Counted from the first letter of the stretch, positions 53,657-62,973 are shown. The stretch is 64,000 nt of DNA from an uncultured Archangium sp. (GCA_903905455.1 CAIVGN010000167.1:54899-118898); one strand, 5' to 3'. Numbers and translations are program-made. Notes: a model not told the origin generated them from the letters alone.

Positions 53657-54637
53657 GTGAGAGCGGTCCTGGCCCTGGGGGTGCTGTGCGCGGCGGCCGC
53701 CTGGGCCCACGACGCCGACGTGGTGTACGTGTTGCTGTCCCCGGGGGGCCCGCCCGGGGTGCTGACCGAGACGGTGACGCTCACCGCGGCGACCCTCTCC
53801 ATGCTCTCGCCCATCGACGCCGACGGCGACCAACTGCTCTCCCAGGGCGATCTCGACGCGAAGGACCGCGCGCTGCAGGCCGGCGTGTGGGACGAGATGC
53901 CGCTGACGGCCGCGGGCCAGCGCTGCGAGCGTCTCGACACCGTGGCCTTCCTCCGCGACGGCTTCCTCGAGCTGCGCGGCCACTTTCGCTGCGCACAGGG
54001 CGAGCTCCGGCAGGACTTCCGGTTCTTGCGCGTGCTCCCAGCCAACTACCGCGTGGTGCTCGGCAGCCAGCTCGACGGCGAGGGCAGCGGCCGGGGCTTC
54101 GCGCAGGGCTCGCTGACCACCATCACCGTGCCGCGCCCCCCGCCTCCCGGGAGCTGGGACGAAGCCCGGTTTCGGGCGGCCTTCGAGGCTGGCGTGGGCC
54201 GGGGGTTGAGCCCCGAGGCCTGGGGCGCGCTCTTCGCGGTGCTGCTGTCGATGGCGGCCTGGCGGCGGGGGCTCCTGGGCCTGGGCCTGGGCCTGCTGTC
54301 CCTCGCGCTCTTCAGCGGCGTCGCGGGCGGCTGGGTGGCGCCCACGGCGGTGCTGCTGCTGGTCGCGGTGGGTGGGGCGGCGACGAAGGCGCCTCCGCTG
54401 GTGCTCGCAGCGATCTGCGGGGCGGCGCTGGGGGCGCGCGGTGGGGGCGGGGCGTGGCCGTCGGTGCTCGGGGTCGCCGCAGGCTCGGTGCTGGTGCTCG
54501 CCCCGGCGGGCCTCGTGGCGCTGGCGCTGGGGGTGATGCTCCGGCGTCGGCCGCGGGTGTTCCGCCTGGCTCGCTGGGTGCCGGTGGTGTGCGTGCTCGT
54601 AGGCGCGTGGTGGGGGCGTTCGCGGCTTTCGTGGTGA
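53657..54637 (+). CDS. Exported multi-pass membrane protein
   Basis: 326 aa, GTG start at 53657. Signal-like N-terminus (LALGVLCAAAAWAHDADVV), a periplasmic domain of ~160 residues containing an Asp-rich loop (PIDADGDQLLSQGDLD) that resembles an EF-hand-like site, then five or six membrane helices from residue ~195 on. HupE/UreJ-type proteins share a His after the signal (AHD) and this split, so a metal-related role is conceivable; I cannot confirm it. No operon partner is evident. Confidence 0.72.
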   Translation: MRAVLALGVLCAAAAWAHDADVVYVLLSPGGPPGVLTETVTLTAATLSMLSPIDADGDQLLSQGDLDAKDRALQAGVWDEMPLTAAGQRCERLDTVAFLRDGFLELRGHFRCAQGELRQDFRFLRVLPANYRVVLGSQLDGEGSGRGFAQGSLTTITVPRPPPPGSWDEARFRAAFEAGVGRGLSPEAWGALFAVLLSMAAWRRGLLGLGLGLLSLALFSGVAGGWVAPTAVLLLVAVGGAATKAPPLVLAAICGAALGARGGGGAWPSVLGVAAGSVLVLAPAGLVALALGVMLRRRPRVFRLARWVPVVCVLVGAWWGRSRLSW

Positions 54638-54670
54638 CGCTTGGGGCGCGTTGGGTAAGTTGCGCGCCCT

Positions 54671-55444
54671 ATGGCCAAGGAGTCGTACAACGATCTCGTG
54701 TACCAGCTGGGTGATCTCGCGCGTGAACACCTCGCGGAGGCCAAGCACCCGCCGCGCGCGCTCGAGCAGGTCTACGCCGCGGAAGACGCGGTGCTCGCCG
54801 TGCGCGAGGAGATCGCCGGCCTCGAAGAAGAGATGAACCAGGAAGACGGCGCCTGGCAGGACTTCCTCGACGCGCAGACGGCCGAGAAGGTCGAACAAAA
54901 GGCCATCTGCGCGAAGTGGCGCAGCGCGGTCATCGGCGTCGAAGGTCGCTCCCGCGACCTGAAGAAGAAGCTCTCGTCACTCAAGGCCGCGTTCCGCTAC
55001 CAGAAGGACTCGATCAAGCGCGCCGAGGTCTCGCACAAGGAGATGGAGCTCCGCGAGGGCCACGACGTGAAGAAGATCCTGCTCTCCCGCGAGAACCTCA
55101 AGAAGTCGCGGCTCCACATCATGCGCGAGCAGCGCAACATCGAAGAGCTCGAGTGGGAGTTCAACCAGGTGCTCACGCCGCGCGCCGGCCAGCAGGGCGC
55201 CCAGGGCATCCTCGCGCACAAGCGCATCCTCGAGATGGAAGACGAGCTCGAGGAGCGCGAGCACCAGCACGGCGAGACGATGAAGGAGGTCGACCGGTTG
55301 ATCGCGGAGAAGGAGGCCGACGTGAAGGCCGCCGAAGAAGAGCTCGACGGCTGCCTCTTCGACCTGGGCGAGGAGTGCTACTCCGACCGCATTCCCCACC
55401 CGGAGCTCAACCCGCTCTACGTGCGCCTCGACAAGGCGAAGTGA
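54671..55444 (+). CDS. Cytosolic coiled-coil protein
   Basis: 257 aa, start at 54671. Nearly all helical and charged, with long heptad-like stretches (EEIAGLEEEMNQEDGAW, LEWEFNQVLTPRAG, LEEREHQHGETMKEVDRLIAEK split in sequence). No signal, no membrane helix, no enzyme motif. The C-terminal ~30 residues (CLFDLGEECYSDRIPHPEL) are the only clearly non-coiled part. The family is unknown to me. It follows the membrane protein by 33 bp. Confidence 0.8.
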   Translation: MAKESYNDLVYQLGDLAREHLAEAKHPPRALEQVYAAEDAVLAVREEIAGLEEEMNQEDGAWQDFLDAQTAEKVEQKAICAKWRSAVIGVEGRSRDLKKKLSSLKAAFRYQKDSIKRAEVSHKEMELREGHDVKKILLSRENLKKSRLHIMREQRNIEELEWEFNQVLTPRAGQQGAQGILAHKRILEMEDELEEREHQHGETMKEVDRLIAEKEADVKAAEEELDGCLFDLGEECYSDRIPHPELNPLYVRLDKAK

Positions 55445-55445
55445 T

Positions 55446-56099
55446 TCAGAAGGCCTGGTTGGCGAAGTGAAACAGCAGCCAGGTGGGCTGGGCGCCGGTG
55501 GGGTCGACGACGATCGCCCCGTCGTCCTGCTGCCCGTTGCGGTGGATCTTGTGGGCGCTGCCCGCGTAGCTGCCGCCGGTGCTGGTGGCGTAGACCGAGA
55601 GCGGCGCGCCGACCACCACCGCGTCGTACACGCGCGTGGCTGCCTGCTCGAGCGTCAGGGAGTCCCACGTGGCGTCCGCGTGGAGGCCCAGCGTCGGGTA
55701 GTCGAGGGCCAGCCCCGGGTGCCAGCCCTCGGCCCAGGCGGGCGCTGGCAGCGGCGCGATCAGGGTGCGCATGAGGATGTTGGGGTCGCCGAAGCTCGAC
55801 TGCACGTTGACCACGAGCCGCTGCACGCCACCGTCGATGCTCAGCTGGATGACGACGTGATCGCCGTTGGGCAGCGGGCACTGCCAGGCGGGCGGCACCA
55901 CGGCCACGACGGTGCCGTCGGCCCGGCCGAAGTCGGCGGTGAAGAGCGAGCCGAAGCTCGAGGCGCAGCCGTCGGCCTTGTGGCCGGCGTCGACCGGGCC
56001 GGCGTCGAGCTCCTCCACGAGGCCCGCGTCGGCCTCGACGCTCGGGGCGATCCCACAGGCAGCAAGCACCACGAACAGCGACGCGACGAGCCGGTTCAC
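55446..56099 (-). CDS. Lipoprotein at the end of the flagellar operon
   Basis: 217 aa. Lipobox LAAC with Cys15 (VASLFVVLAACG). The mature part begins with an acidic Asp/Ala stretch (EADAGLVEELDAGPVDAG) and continues as a beta-rich domain with two more cysteines. Starts 17 bp after the fliA stop on the same strand, so it is probably transcribed with it. I see no flagellar motif; it could be a passenger. It ends one base from the convergent coiled-coil gene. Confidence 0.8.
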   Translation of the reverse strand: MNRLVASLFVVLAACGIAPSVEADAGLVEELDAGPVDAGHKADGCASSFGSLFTADFGRADGTVVAVVPPAWQCPLPNGDHVVIQLSIDGGVQRLVVNVQSSFGDPNILMRTLIAPLPAPAWAEGWHPGLALDYPTLGLHADATWDSLTLEQAATRVYDAVVVGAPLSVYATSTGGSYAGSAHKIHRNGQQDDGAIVVDPTGAQPTWLLFHFANQAF

Positions 56100-56116
56100 G
56101 CGGCCGCTCTAGCACG

Positions 56117-56845
56117 TCACCCGTCGGTGTCTTCGTTCTCCCCCTCGGCCTCGGTGAGCAGCACGTGCAGCTTCTTCACCGCTTCGCCATGCAGTTGGCA
56201 CACACGCGCCTCGCTGACCTGCAGCGCGGCGGCGATCTCCTTGTAGGTGAGGCCTTCCACGTAGTGCAGCGAGAGCACCGTCTGCAGCCGCGGGTTGAGG
56301 GTGGTGATGGCCGAGGTCATGCGCCGCACGCGCGAGGCGTGATCGATGCGCTCGTCCTGCAGCGAGTCCAGGCTCGGCACCGGCATCTCGGGCATGAGCG
56401 CGGCGGCCGGGGCGGACACGGCCTCGAGGGTCTCCACGTCTTCGACCGGCATGCCCAGCAGTTCGGCCACCTCGTCGCTGGTGGGTTCCCGGCCCAGGGT
56501 GTTGCCCAGCTTGTTGCGCGCCTTGCGCACCTTGTCGGCGTCCGCGCGCATGCGGCGGGGGAGGTGATCCATCTCGCGCAGTTCGTCGATCATCGCGCCG
56601 CGAATGCGGTGCTCCGCGAAGCTCTCGAACTTCACGGCGCGGGCGGGATCGTAGCGGTGGTACGCGTCGATGAGGCCGAGGCCGCCGACGCTCCAGAGAT
56701 CTCCGGGCTGAACGGTGTTGGCGGTGCGAGCGGCGATGCGGCGGGCCACGCGGTCGATGAGGTGCGCCCACGTGCGGACGACCTCGTCGTCGGTCATCTG
56801 CGGCTGGGGGGCGGTGGTGGCGTAACTGAGTGCGGCGCGATGCAT
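56117..56845 (-). CDS. fliA: FliA/WhiG-family sigma factor (sigma28)
   Basis: 242 aa. Directs RNA polymerase to late flagellar (or alternative) promoters. Region 2 has DLWSVGGLGLIDAYHRYDPARAVKFESFAEHRIRGAMID (core and -10 recognition helices); region 3 has LGREPTSDEVAELLGM; region 4 ends with LSLHYVEGLTYKEIAAALQVSEARVCQLH, the -35 helix-turn-helix. The ATG at 56845 avoids overlap with flhG; a GTG at 56884 is possible. Its place after flhA-flhF-flhG is the classical flagellar order. Confidence 0.94.
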   Translation of the reverse strand: MHRAALSYATTAPQPQMTDDEVVRTWAHLIDRVARRIAARTANTVQPGDLWSVGGLGLIDAYHRYDPARAVKFESFAEHRIRGAMIDELREMDHLPRRMRADADKVRKARNKLGNTLGREPTSDEVAELLGMPVEDVETLEAVSAPAAALMPEMPVPSLDSLQDERIDHASRVRRMTSAITTLNPRLQTVLSLHYVEGLTYKEIAAALQVSEARVCQLHGEAVKKLHVLLTEAEGENEDTDG

Positions 56846-56864
56846 AGGGGGACTCCCGGGTGTT

Positions 56865-57737
56865 TCAGGCGGCGCGAGACTCACGGAGCAGCCGGCTCCA
56901 CAGGAACTTGAGGCCGCCGCTGAGTTGCGGAGGCGGGGGCTCGTTGAGGAGCGCGTCGGCCACGCCGTTGAGCGCCCTCGTGGCGGGGGAAGAGGGGAAG
57001 AGCTCGACGAAGGGCTTCTGGGCCATCACCGCGCGGTGCACGTTCTCGTCGCGGGGGATCCACCCCAGCCAGCGCACCCGCGCGTCCAGGAAGCGACCGG
57101 CCACGGCCGAGAGCTTCTGGAAGATGTCGCGGGCCATGGCCTCGTTGCCGGCCTGGTTGACCACCACGTCGAAGCAGCGCACGCCCGCGTCCTGGCAGAG
57201 CACCTTGATGGTGGCGTAGGCGTCGGTGAGCGAGGTCGGCTCGGGGCTCACCACCAGCAGCGCTTCCTGCGCCGCGCCGATGAAGAAGAGGACGTTGTCG
57301 CCGATGCCGGCGCCCGAATCGAGGAAGACCACGTCGAAGTCGTCTTCCATCTCCTCGAGGGCGGTGACCAGGCGCAGGCGCTGGCCGTCGTCGAGGCGGG
57401 TGAGCTGCTGCAGGCCGTTGCCCGCGGGCAGCACCTTCACGCCGCAGGGGCCCGCGGCGAGCACGTCGCGGGCGGTGATGTCGCCGGAGAGCAGGTGGCC
57501 GAGGTGGTGCTTGGGGCGCAGCCCGTAGATGATCTCCACGTTCGCCAGGCCGAGGTCGCCGTCGATGATCAGCACGCGCTGGCCCTGCTTGGCGGCGATG
57601 ATCGCGAGGTTCGCCGCCACGTTCGTCTTGCCCACGCCGCCCTTGCCGCTGGTGACGCCGATGACCCGCAGGGGGCGCTTGGAGCGCCGCTGCTCCTTCA
57701 TGGCTTCGCGAAGTCCGTCTGCCTGGTTGTCGTCCAT
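56865..57737 (-). CDS. flhG: MinD-like ATPase FlhG (FleN)
   Basis: 290 aa. ParA/MinD-type ATPase that limits flagellar number and stimulates FlhF. Walker A KGGVGKT (32-38) in VIGVTSGKGGVGKTNVAANL; the deviant lysine, DGDLGLANVEI and DVVFLDSGAGI are visible. The N-terminal NQADGLREAM matches the DQAxxLR activation helix that contacts FlhF. The C-terminus is Leu/Arg-rich, as in the membrane-targeting tail (LKFLWSRLLRES). It starts 3 bp after flhF ends. Confidence 0.95.
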   Translation of the reverse strand: MDDNQADGLREAMKEQRRSKRPLRVIGVTSGKGGVGKTNVAANLAIIAAKQGQRVLIIDGDLGLANVEIIYGLRPKHHLGHLLSGDITARDVLAAGPCGVKVLPAGNGLQQLTRLDDGQRLRLVTALEEMEDDFDVVFLDSGAGIGDNVLFFIGAAQEALLVVSPEPTSLTDAYATIKVLCQDAGVRCFDVVVNQAGNEAMARDIFQKLSAVAGRFLDARVRWLGWIPRDENVHRAVMAQKPFVELFPSSPATRALNGVADALLNEPPPPQLSGGLKFLWSRLLRESRAA

Positions 57738-57740
57738 GAC

Positions 57741-58970
57741 TCAGCGGCTCCCTGAAGCGCTGCGGGTCTGCGTGCCGAGCACGAGCTCGACGAGCTCCGG
57801 GCCGGACAGTGAGTGAATGTCTTCGGGCACGCGCTGCCCGTCGGAGACGGCGACGACCGGCCGGCCGATGCGCACCGAGGCGGACAGCAGGCTGCCCGGC
57901 CCGATGGCCTCGTCGACCTTGGTGACCACCAGGCGCTCGGGCGCCAGGGCGCGGTAACGCTCGGCGGCGGCGGCCATCTCGCGCGCCCCGGTGGCGGCGC
58001 TCAGCGTGAGGTACAGCGAGATGCCCTCCACGGTGCGCAGCATCTCGGCCTGGCGCGCCACGGCCTCGCTGACCGAGCGGCCCGCGGAGTCGATGAGGAT
58101 CAGCTCGGCGCTGCCGCACTTCTCGATGGCCCGGCCCAGCTCCACGCGGTCGCGCGCCACGAAGGTGGGCACGCTCATGATCTCGCCGTAGCGGGTGAGC
58201 TGCTCGCTGGCGCCGATGCGGTAGGTGTCGACGGTGATCAGCGCGACCTTCTGCTTCGACTCCATCAGGGCGCGGGCGGCGATCTTGGCGATGGAGGTGG
58301 TCTTGCCCACGCCGGTGGGGCCCACGAGGGCGATGATGCGGCGGTGGCCGTCGGAGACCCACGGCGCGCGGCCCGAGACCACGCGCTCGGAGAGGGCGGT
58401 GCGCAGCGCGGCCTGGAGGGTGGTGTGGTTCAGGTTGGGGGACTGCTCGACGGCCTGGCGCACGCAGTCGGCAGCCAACGAATCGTCGACGCCGCGGCCG
58501 ATGAGCATCGCCACCAGCTCGGCGGCCGGGGGCGGGAGCTGCAGCTCGCGCTCCATGCGCACCTGGGTATTCATCCGGCGCATCTCGCGGCGCATCTCCT
58601 CGACGCTCGAGCGCAGGCTGGCGAGCTCGTCGTTGTTGCTGTTGTTGCTGGCCTCTTCACGGCGCTCGAAGGGCACCGGCGCAGGGGCCGAGGGGCGGGC
58701 GCCTTCGGTGAGCGTCGAGAGGGCGGTCTGCAGGTCGGTGCGGGTCTGCGCGCGGGGGATGGTGGGCGGCACGTAGGCGGCGACCGCGGGCGACTTCGGC
58801 TGGCTGTGCACCTCGGGGAGCGCGGCCGTGACCTCGATCTCCTTGGGGCGGAAGAGGCCGTTCTCGACTTCCTTCGTGGCGATGATGATCGCGTCGGGGC
58901 CCAGCGTCGCCTTGACCATCTGCAGGGCGCTGCGGGTGTCGGGGGCTCGGAAGGTGCGGAAGGTGCTCAT
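57741..58970 (-). CDS. flhF: Signal-recognition-particle GTPase FlhF
   Basis: 409 aa. SRP-type GTPase that fixes the site of flagellum assembly. The N-terminal B-domain start (TFRAPDTRSALQMVKATLGPDAIIIATKEV) is typical, followed by a ~130-residue linker. The NG domain has GPTGVGKTT (217-225), VDTYRIGASEQL, LIDSAGRS and VVTKVDEA. Starts 8 bp after flhA ends. Together with flhG it controls flagellar placement. Confidence 0.95.
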   Translation of the reverse strand: MSTFRTFRAPDTRSALQMVKATLGPDAIIIATKEVENGLFRPKEIEVTAALPEVHSQPKSPAVAAYVPPTIPRAQTRTDLQTALSTLTEGARPSAPAPVPFERREEASNNSNNDELASLRSSVEEMRREMRRMNTQVRMERELQLPPPAAELVAMLIGRGVDDSLAADCVRQAVEQSPNLNHTTLQAALRTALSERVVSGRAPWVSDGHRRIIALVGPTGVGKTTSIAKIAARALMESKQKVALITVDTYRIGASEQLTRYGEIMSVPTFVARDRVELGRAIEKCGSAELILIDSAGRSVSEAVARQAEMLRTVEGISLYLTLSAATGAREMAAAAERYRALAPERLVVTKVDEAIGPGSLLSASVRIGRPVVAVSDGQRVPEDIHSLSGPELVELVLGTQTRSASGSR

Positions 58971-58978
58971 GGAATGCC

Positions 58979-61069
58979 TCAGCTGACGGTGATGGTGCCT
59001 GCAGGTTCGATGGTGGTGCCGGGCGCGAGCTCACGGGCCGACACGACGAAGAGATCGGGGACGAAGCGGCTCGCGAACTCGAAGAAGGCGCGGCGGAGGT
59101 CGGCGGGCGCGAGGATCACGGCCGAGCGGCCCTGGGCGGCGAGGCCGGCGGCGCGGTTCTCGAGCGAGGCGATGAGGGCGCGCGCGGTGTTGATGTCCGG
59201 CGCGAGGGTGGGCTCGCCGTCGTTGTGGCCCAGCGACTGGCGCAGCACGTCTTCGGTGGCCCGGTCGAGGGTGAGGGCGAAGAGCACGCCCCCCTCGGTG
59301 ATGCGCGAGGTGATCTGGCGGGCGAGGCGACGGCGCACCTGCTCGATGAGGAAGTGGGCGTCCTTGCTGCGCGGCGCCGCGTCGGCGACGGCCTCGAGGA
59401 TGCTGCGCAGGTCGCGCACCGAGATGCCTTCGCGCAGGAGTCCACGGATGACGCGCACCAGTTCGCCCAGGGTGATGGCGCCGGGCACCGAGTCTTCGAC
59501 CAGCTTGGGGGCTTCCTTGGCGCAGGCGCCGAGCAGTTCCTGGACTTCCTGGCGGCCGACGAGCTCGTGGGCGTTGCGGCGGATGAGCTCCGAGAGGTGG
59601 GTGGTGAGCACCGAGGGGGCGTCGACCAGCGTGTAGCCGCGGGTCTCGGCGAGCGCGCGCTGCTCGGGGTTGATCCACACCGAGGGCAGTCCGAAGGCGG
59701 GGTCCTTGCCGGGGAGCCCTTCGATCTTCGGGGTGCCGCCGGACGGCTCGAGGCACATGAGGCGCCCGAGGTGGGCCACGCCCTTGCCGATCTCCAGGCC
59801 GCGCAGCTTGACCCGGTACTCGTTGGGCGCGAGCCGCAGGTTGTCGCGCAGGTGCACCGAGGGGAGCACGATGCCCAGGTCGGCGGCGAGCTGCTTGCGC
59901 AGCGCGGTGACGCGGCCGGGGATCTCGCCGCCCTTGTCGAGGTCGATGCAGGGCAGCAGGCCGTAGCCGACCTCGAGCTCCAGGGTGTCGAGGGCGAGGA
60001 GGTCGGTGATCTTCTGTTCGCCCTTGGTGGCCTTGTCTTCGGCCTTGCGCGGCGAGCGCAGCGCGTCGGCCTGCTTCTTCTCGATGCTGCGGGCGAGCAC
60101 GAAGCCGGCGACGGCGATGGGCCCGAAGGCCATGGCGGGCAACCCGGGGATGAGGGCCAGCAGCGCCAGGACCCAGGACGAGTACTTGATGGCGCGGGGG
60201 CTGGCGAAGATCTGCCCCGAGAGCTGGCTGCCGAGGTCGGCGCCTTCGATGCGGGTGACGAGCACGCCGGCGGCGGTCGAGACCAGCAGCGCGGGCATCT
60301 GGGACACGAGGCCGTCGCCGACGGTGAGCACCGTGTAGGCCTCGACGGCGCGGGCCAGCGGCATGTGATCCCGCAGCATGCCGGCGAGCAGGCCGCCGAC
60401 GATGTTGATGGCGGTGATGGCCAGGCCGGCCATGGCGTCCCCGCGGACGAACTTCGAGGCGCCGTCCATGGCGCCGTAGAACTCGGTCTCGCGGGCCAGG
60501 TTGGTGCGGCGTTCCCGGGCCTGCTTGTCGTCGATCACCCCTGCGGCGAGGTCGGCGTCGATGGACATCTGCTTGCCGGGCAGGGCGTCCAGGGTGAAGC
60601 GGGCGGCGACTTCCGAGACGCGGCCGGAGCCCTTGGTGATGACCGTGAAGTTCACCACCAGGAGGATGAGGAAGATGACCGAGCCGACGATGAGGCTGCC
60701 GCCGACGGCGAAGCGCCCGAAGGCCTCGATGACGTGACCGGCCGACCCCGGGCCCTTGCCGCCGTCGAGGAGGATGAGGCGCGTGGTCGCGACGTTGAGC
60801 GCGAGCCGGAAGAGCGTGGTGATCAGCAGCAGCGACGGAAAGACCGAGAACTCCATCGGCTTGGTCAGGCCGAGGGACACGAGCAGCATCAGCACCGAGA
60901 TCGCCACGTTCAGGGCGAGCAGCCCGTCGAGCATGATCGCGGGCAGCGGCACGATGAGGATGGCGAGGATGCCGACGACCGCCATGGCCAGCACCGCTTC
61001 AGCGGGAATCCGTGGTGCGGTGGCGGTGGTCGCGAGGCTCACGATGCCCCCCATGAGCAAGGGACGCAC
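58979..61069 (-). CDS. flhA: Flagellar export apparatus protein FlhA
   Basis: 696 aa, standard length. Inner-membrane gate of the flagellar type III secretion system. About eight membrane helices in the first ~330 residues (VLAMAVVGILAILIVPLPAIM, ALNVAISVLMLLVSLGL). The conserved FHIPEP-type region follows, with ALPGKQMSIDADLAAGVID and RETEFYGAMDGASKFVRGD. The cytoplasmic nonamer-ring domain completes the protein. The GTG at 61069 is used; an ATG at 61054 is equally possible as no clear ribosome-binding site precedes either. FlhA and SctV (injectisome) are related; association with flhF-flhG-fliA favours flagella. Confidence 0.95.
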   Translation of the reverse strand: MRPLLMGGIVSLATTATAPRIPAEAVLAMAVVGILAILIVPLPAIMLDGLLALNVAISVLMLLVSLGLTKPMEFSVFPSLLLITTLFRLALNVATTRLILLDGGKGPGSAGHVIEAFGRFAVGGSLIVGSVIFLILLVVNFTVITKGSGRVSEVAARFTLDALPGKQMSIDADLAAGVIDDKQARERRTNLARETEFYGAMDGASKFVRGDAMAGLAITAINIVGGLLAGMLRDHMPLARAVEAYTVLTVGDGLVSQMPALLVSTAAGVLVTRIEGADLGSQLSGQIFASPRAIKYSSWVLALLALIPGLPAMAFGPIAVAGFVLARSIEKKQADALRSPRKAEDKATKGEQKITDLLALDTLELEVGYGLLPCIDLDKGGEIPGRVTALRKQLAADLGIVLPSVHLRDNLRLAPNEYRVKLRGLEIGKGVAHLGRLMCLEPSGGTPKIEGLPGKDPAFGLPSVWINPEQRALAETRGYTLVDAPSVLTTHLSELIRRNAHELVGRQEVQELLGACAKEAPKLVEDSVPGAITLGELVRVIRGLLREGISVRDLRSILEAVADAAPRSKDAHFLIEQVRRRLARQITSRITEGGVLFALTLDRATEDVLRQSLGHNDGEPTLAPDINTARALIASLENRAAGLAAQGRSAVILAPADLRRAFFEFASRFVPDLFVVSARELAPGTTIEPAGTITVS

Positions 61070-61100
61070 CAGCGAGGTTTGCTGAGGTGTTTCGTACGCT

Positions 61101-61143
61101 TAGGTCACTCCCGAACCCCTGTGGTTCGGGGTCGGGTGAGACC
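61101..61143 (-). promoter_or_regulatory. Structured leader upstream of flhA
   Basis: CCCGAACC/GGTTCGGG (61109-61116 with 61122-61129, 5-nt loop) is flanked by AGGTC/GACCT (61101-61105 with 61139-61143), giving a two-part stem. It lies 32 bp before the flhA start inside the 229-bp gap. No T-tract of terminator length is present on either strand. The rest of the gap shows no promoter I can defend. Confidence 0.45.
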
Positions 61144-61290
61144 TCTTGTCAGGAATGCGACAGGGTTTTTGACCCATGCTGACGCCCGCCAAGGGGCTGA
61201 CGGATTGCTGTCTTCTCAAGGGGATTTCGGCACGAACGGGCCCGACCTTGAGGTGCGCGGGTGTGGCGGGCGTGCTGCTGCCTACATCAC

Positions 61291-61302
61291 CTGACGCGTC
61301 AG
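61291..61302. repeat. 12-bp perfect palindrome over the ABC-F stop
   Basis: CTGACGCGTCAG is its own reverse complement and contains the stop codon of the ABC-F gene (61299-61301 on the plus strand). It could be a protein-binding site for the flhA upstream region or chance. Confidence 0.5.
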
Positions 61303-62930
61303 CTCAGGCCGGGCGCTTCACGACCGGTGCGCGAGACGTACTCGGTGTAGCCGCCGCCGTAGGGCACGGGGCCCTCGGGGGTCAGCTCGAGCACGCGGTT
61401 CGACAGCTCCGAGAGGAAGTGGCGGTCGTGGGAGACGAAGATCATCGACCCCTCGAAGTTCTTGAGCGAGTCGATCAGCATCTCCTTGGTGGTCAAGTCG
61501 ATGTGGTTGGTCGGCTCGTCGAGCACCAGGAGGTTCGGGGGATCGAAGAGCATCAGCGCCATCACCAGGCGGGCCTTCTCGCCACCGGAGAGGATGCGCA
61601 CGACCTTGTCGACCTCGTCCTTGGTGAAGCCGAAGCAGCCGGCCAGCGAGCGCAGGGTGCCCTCGGAGCTGCGGGAGAAGTTGTCGACCAGCGTCTGCCA
61701 GACGGTCTTCTCGCCATCGAGCACGTCCATGGCGTGCTGGGCGAAGTAGCCCATCTTCACGCTCGCGCCGATCACCGCCGAGCCCGTGTCGGGCCGGGTC
61801 TGGCCGGCGATCATCTTGAGCAGCGTCGACTTGCCGGCGCCGTTGATGCCCATCACCGCCCAGCGCTCCTTGCGGCGCAGCAGGAAGTTGAAGTCCTTGT
61901 AGATGACGAGGTCGCCGTAGGCCTTGTTGACCCCGGAGATGTTGACCACGTCTTCGCCGGAGCGGGGCGCGGCCTTGAACTCGAAGGACACCTTCTCGTG
62001 GCGGCGCGGGGGCTCGACGCGGTCGATCTTCTCGAGCTTCTTCACGCGCGACTGCACCTGGGCGGCGTGCGAGGCGCGGGCCTTGAAACGCTCGATGAAG
62101 GCGAGCTCCTTCTTGAGCATCGCCTGCTGGCGCTCGAAGGTCGCCTGCTGCTGCTGGTCGGCGATGGCGCGCTGCTGCACGTAGTACTCGTAGTTGCCGG
62201 CGAAGGAGGTGATCTCGCCGCCGTCGATCTCCAGCACGCGGTTGCACACCCGGTTCAGGAACTCGCGGTCGTGCGAGGTCATCAGCAGGGCGCCCTCGTA
62301 GCGCTGGAGGAAGGTCTCGAGCCAGATGAGCGACTCGAGGTCGAGGTGGTTCGTCGGCTCGTCGAGCAGCATCGCGTCGGGCTGCATGAGGAGGATGCGG
62401 GCCAGGGCCACGCGCATCTTCCACCCGCCGGACAGCGCGCCCACGTCGCCTTCGACCATCGACTCGCGGAAGCCGAGGCCCGCGAGGATCTCGCGCGCGC
62501 GGCCTTCGAGGGCGTAGCCGCCGAGCTCGTCGAAGCGCGCCTGCACCTCGCCGAAGCGTTCGACCAGCTTGTCCATGTTGTCCATCTGCTCGGGGTCGCC
62601 CATGGCGTGCTCGAGCTTCTTCAGTTCGGTGGCGACCTGGGCCACCGGGCCGGCGCCGTCCATCGTCTCTTCGATGACCGAGCGGCCTTCCATGTCGCCG
62701 ACGTCCTGGCGGAAGTAGCCGATGGTCATGCCGCGATCGATCGAGACCTGGCCTTCGTCGGGGGTCTCCTCCTTCATCACGCAGCGGAAGAGGGTCGACT
62801 TGCCGGAGCCGTTGGGGCCCACGAGGCCCACCTTCTCGCCCTTGTGGAGCGCAGCGGACGCCTCCACGAAGAGGATCTGCTGGCCATGCTGGAGGGAGAT
62901 GTTGTCGAAGCGAATCACGGCGCGGGCCAT
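61299..62930 (-). CDS. ABC-F family ATPase (ribosome-associated type)
   Basis: 543 aa from the ATG at 62930 (MARAVIRFDNISL). Two ABC domains with no membrane part: Walker A GPNGSGKST and GINGAGKST, signatures LSGGWKMR and LSGGEKAR, Walker B LLLDEPTNHLD and LVLDEPTNHID. The charged linker between them (~residues 235-305) is the ABC-F P-site-tRNA interaction motif region. ABC-F proteins act on the ribosome in translation or antibiotic protection; I cannot say which subfamily. An upstream frame extension to 62954 looks non-coding. Confidence 0.94.
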   Translation of the reverse strand: MARAVIRFDNISLQHGQQILFVEASAALHKGEKVGLVGPNGSGKSTLFRCVMKEETPDEGQVSIDRGMTIGYFRQDVGDMEGRSVIEETMDGAGPVAQVATELKKLEHAMGDPEQMDNMDKLVERFGEVQARFDELGGYALEGRAREILAGLGFRESMVEGDVGALSGGWKMRVALARILLMQPDAMLLDEPTNHLDLESLIWLETFLQRYEGALLMTSHDREFLNRVCNRVLEIDGGEITSFAGNYEYYVQQRAIADQQQQATFERQQAMLKKELAFIERFKARASHAAQVQSRVKKLEKIDRVEPPRRHEKVSFEFKAAPRSGEDVVNISGVNKAYGDLVIYKDFNFLLRRKERWAVMGINGAGKSTLLKMIAGQTRPDTGSAVIGASVKMGYFAQHAMDVLDGEKTVWQTLVDNFSRSSEGTLRSLAGCFGFTKDEVDKVVRILSGGEKARLVMALMLFDPPNLLVLDEPTNHIDLTTKEMLIDSLKNFEGSMIFVSHDRHFLSELSNRVLELTPEGPVPYGGGYTEYVSRTGREAPGLS

Positions 62931-62973
62931 GCCACAGGGCTGGCCCCAGCGCACTCACCTTCGGAGCAGGGCG

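Noticed and set aside
56846..56884. Longer fliA start at 56884
   Set aside because: It would overlap flhG by 20 bp and adds a Pro-rich stretch not expected in FliA.
61160..61200. Sigma54 promoter for flhA on the minus strand (TTGGC...GC)
   Set aside because: The distance between the GG and GC elements is one base short of the required spacing.
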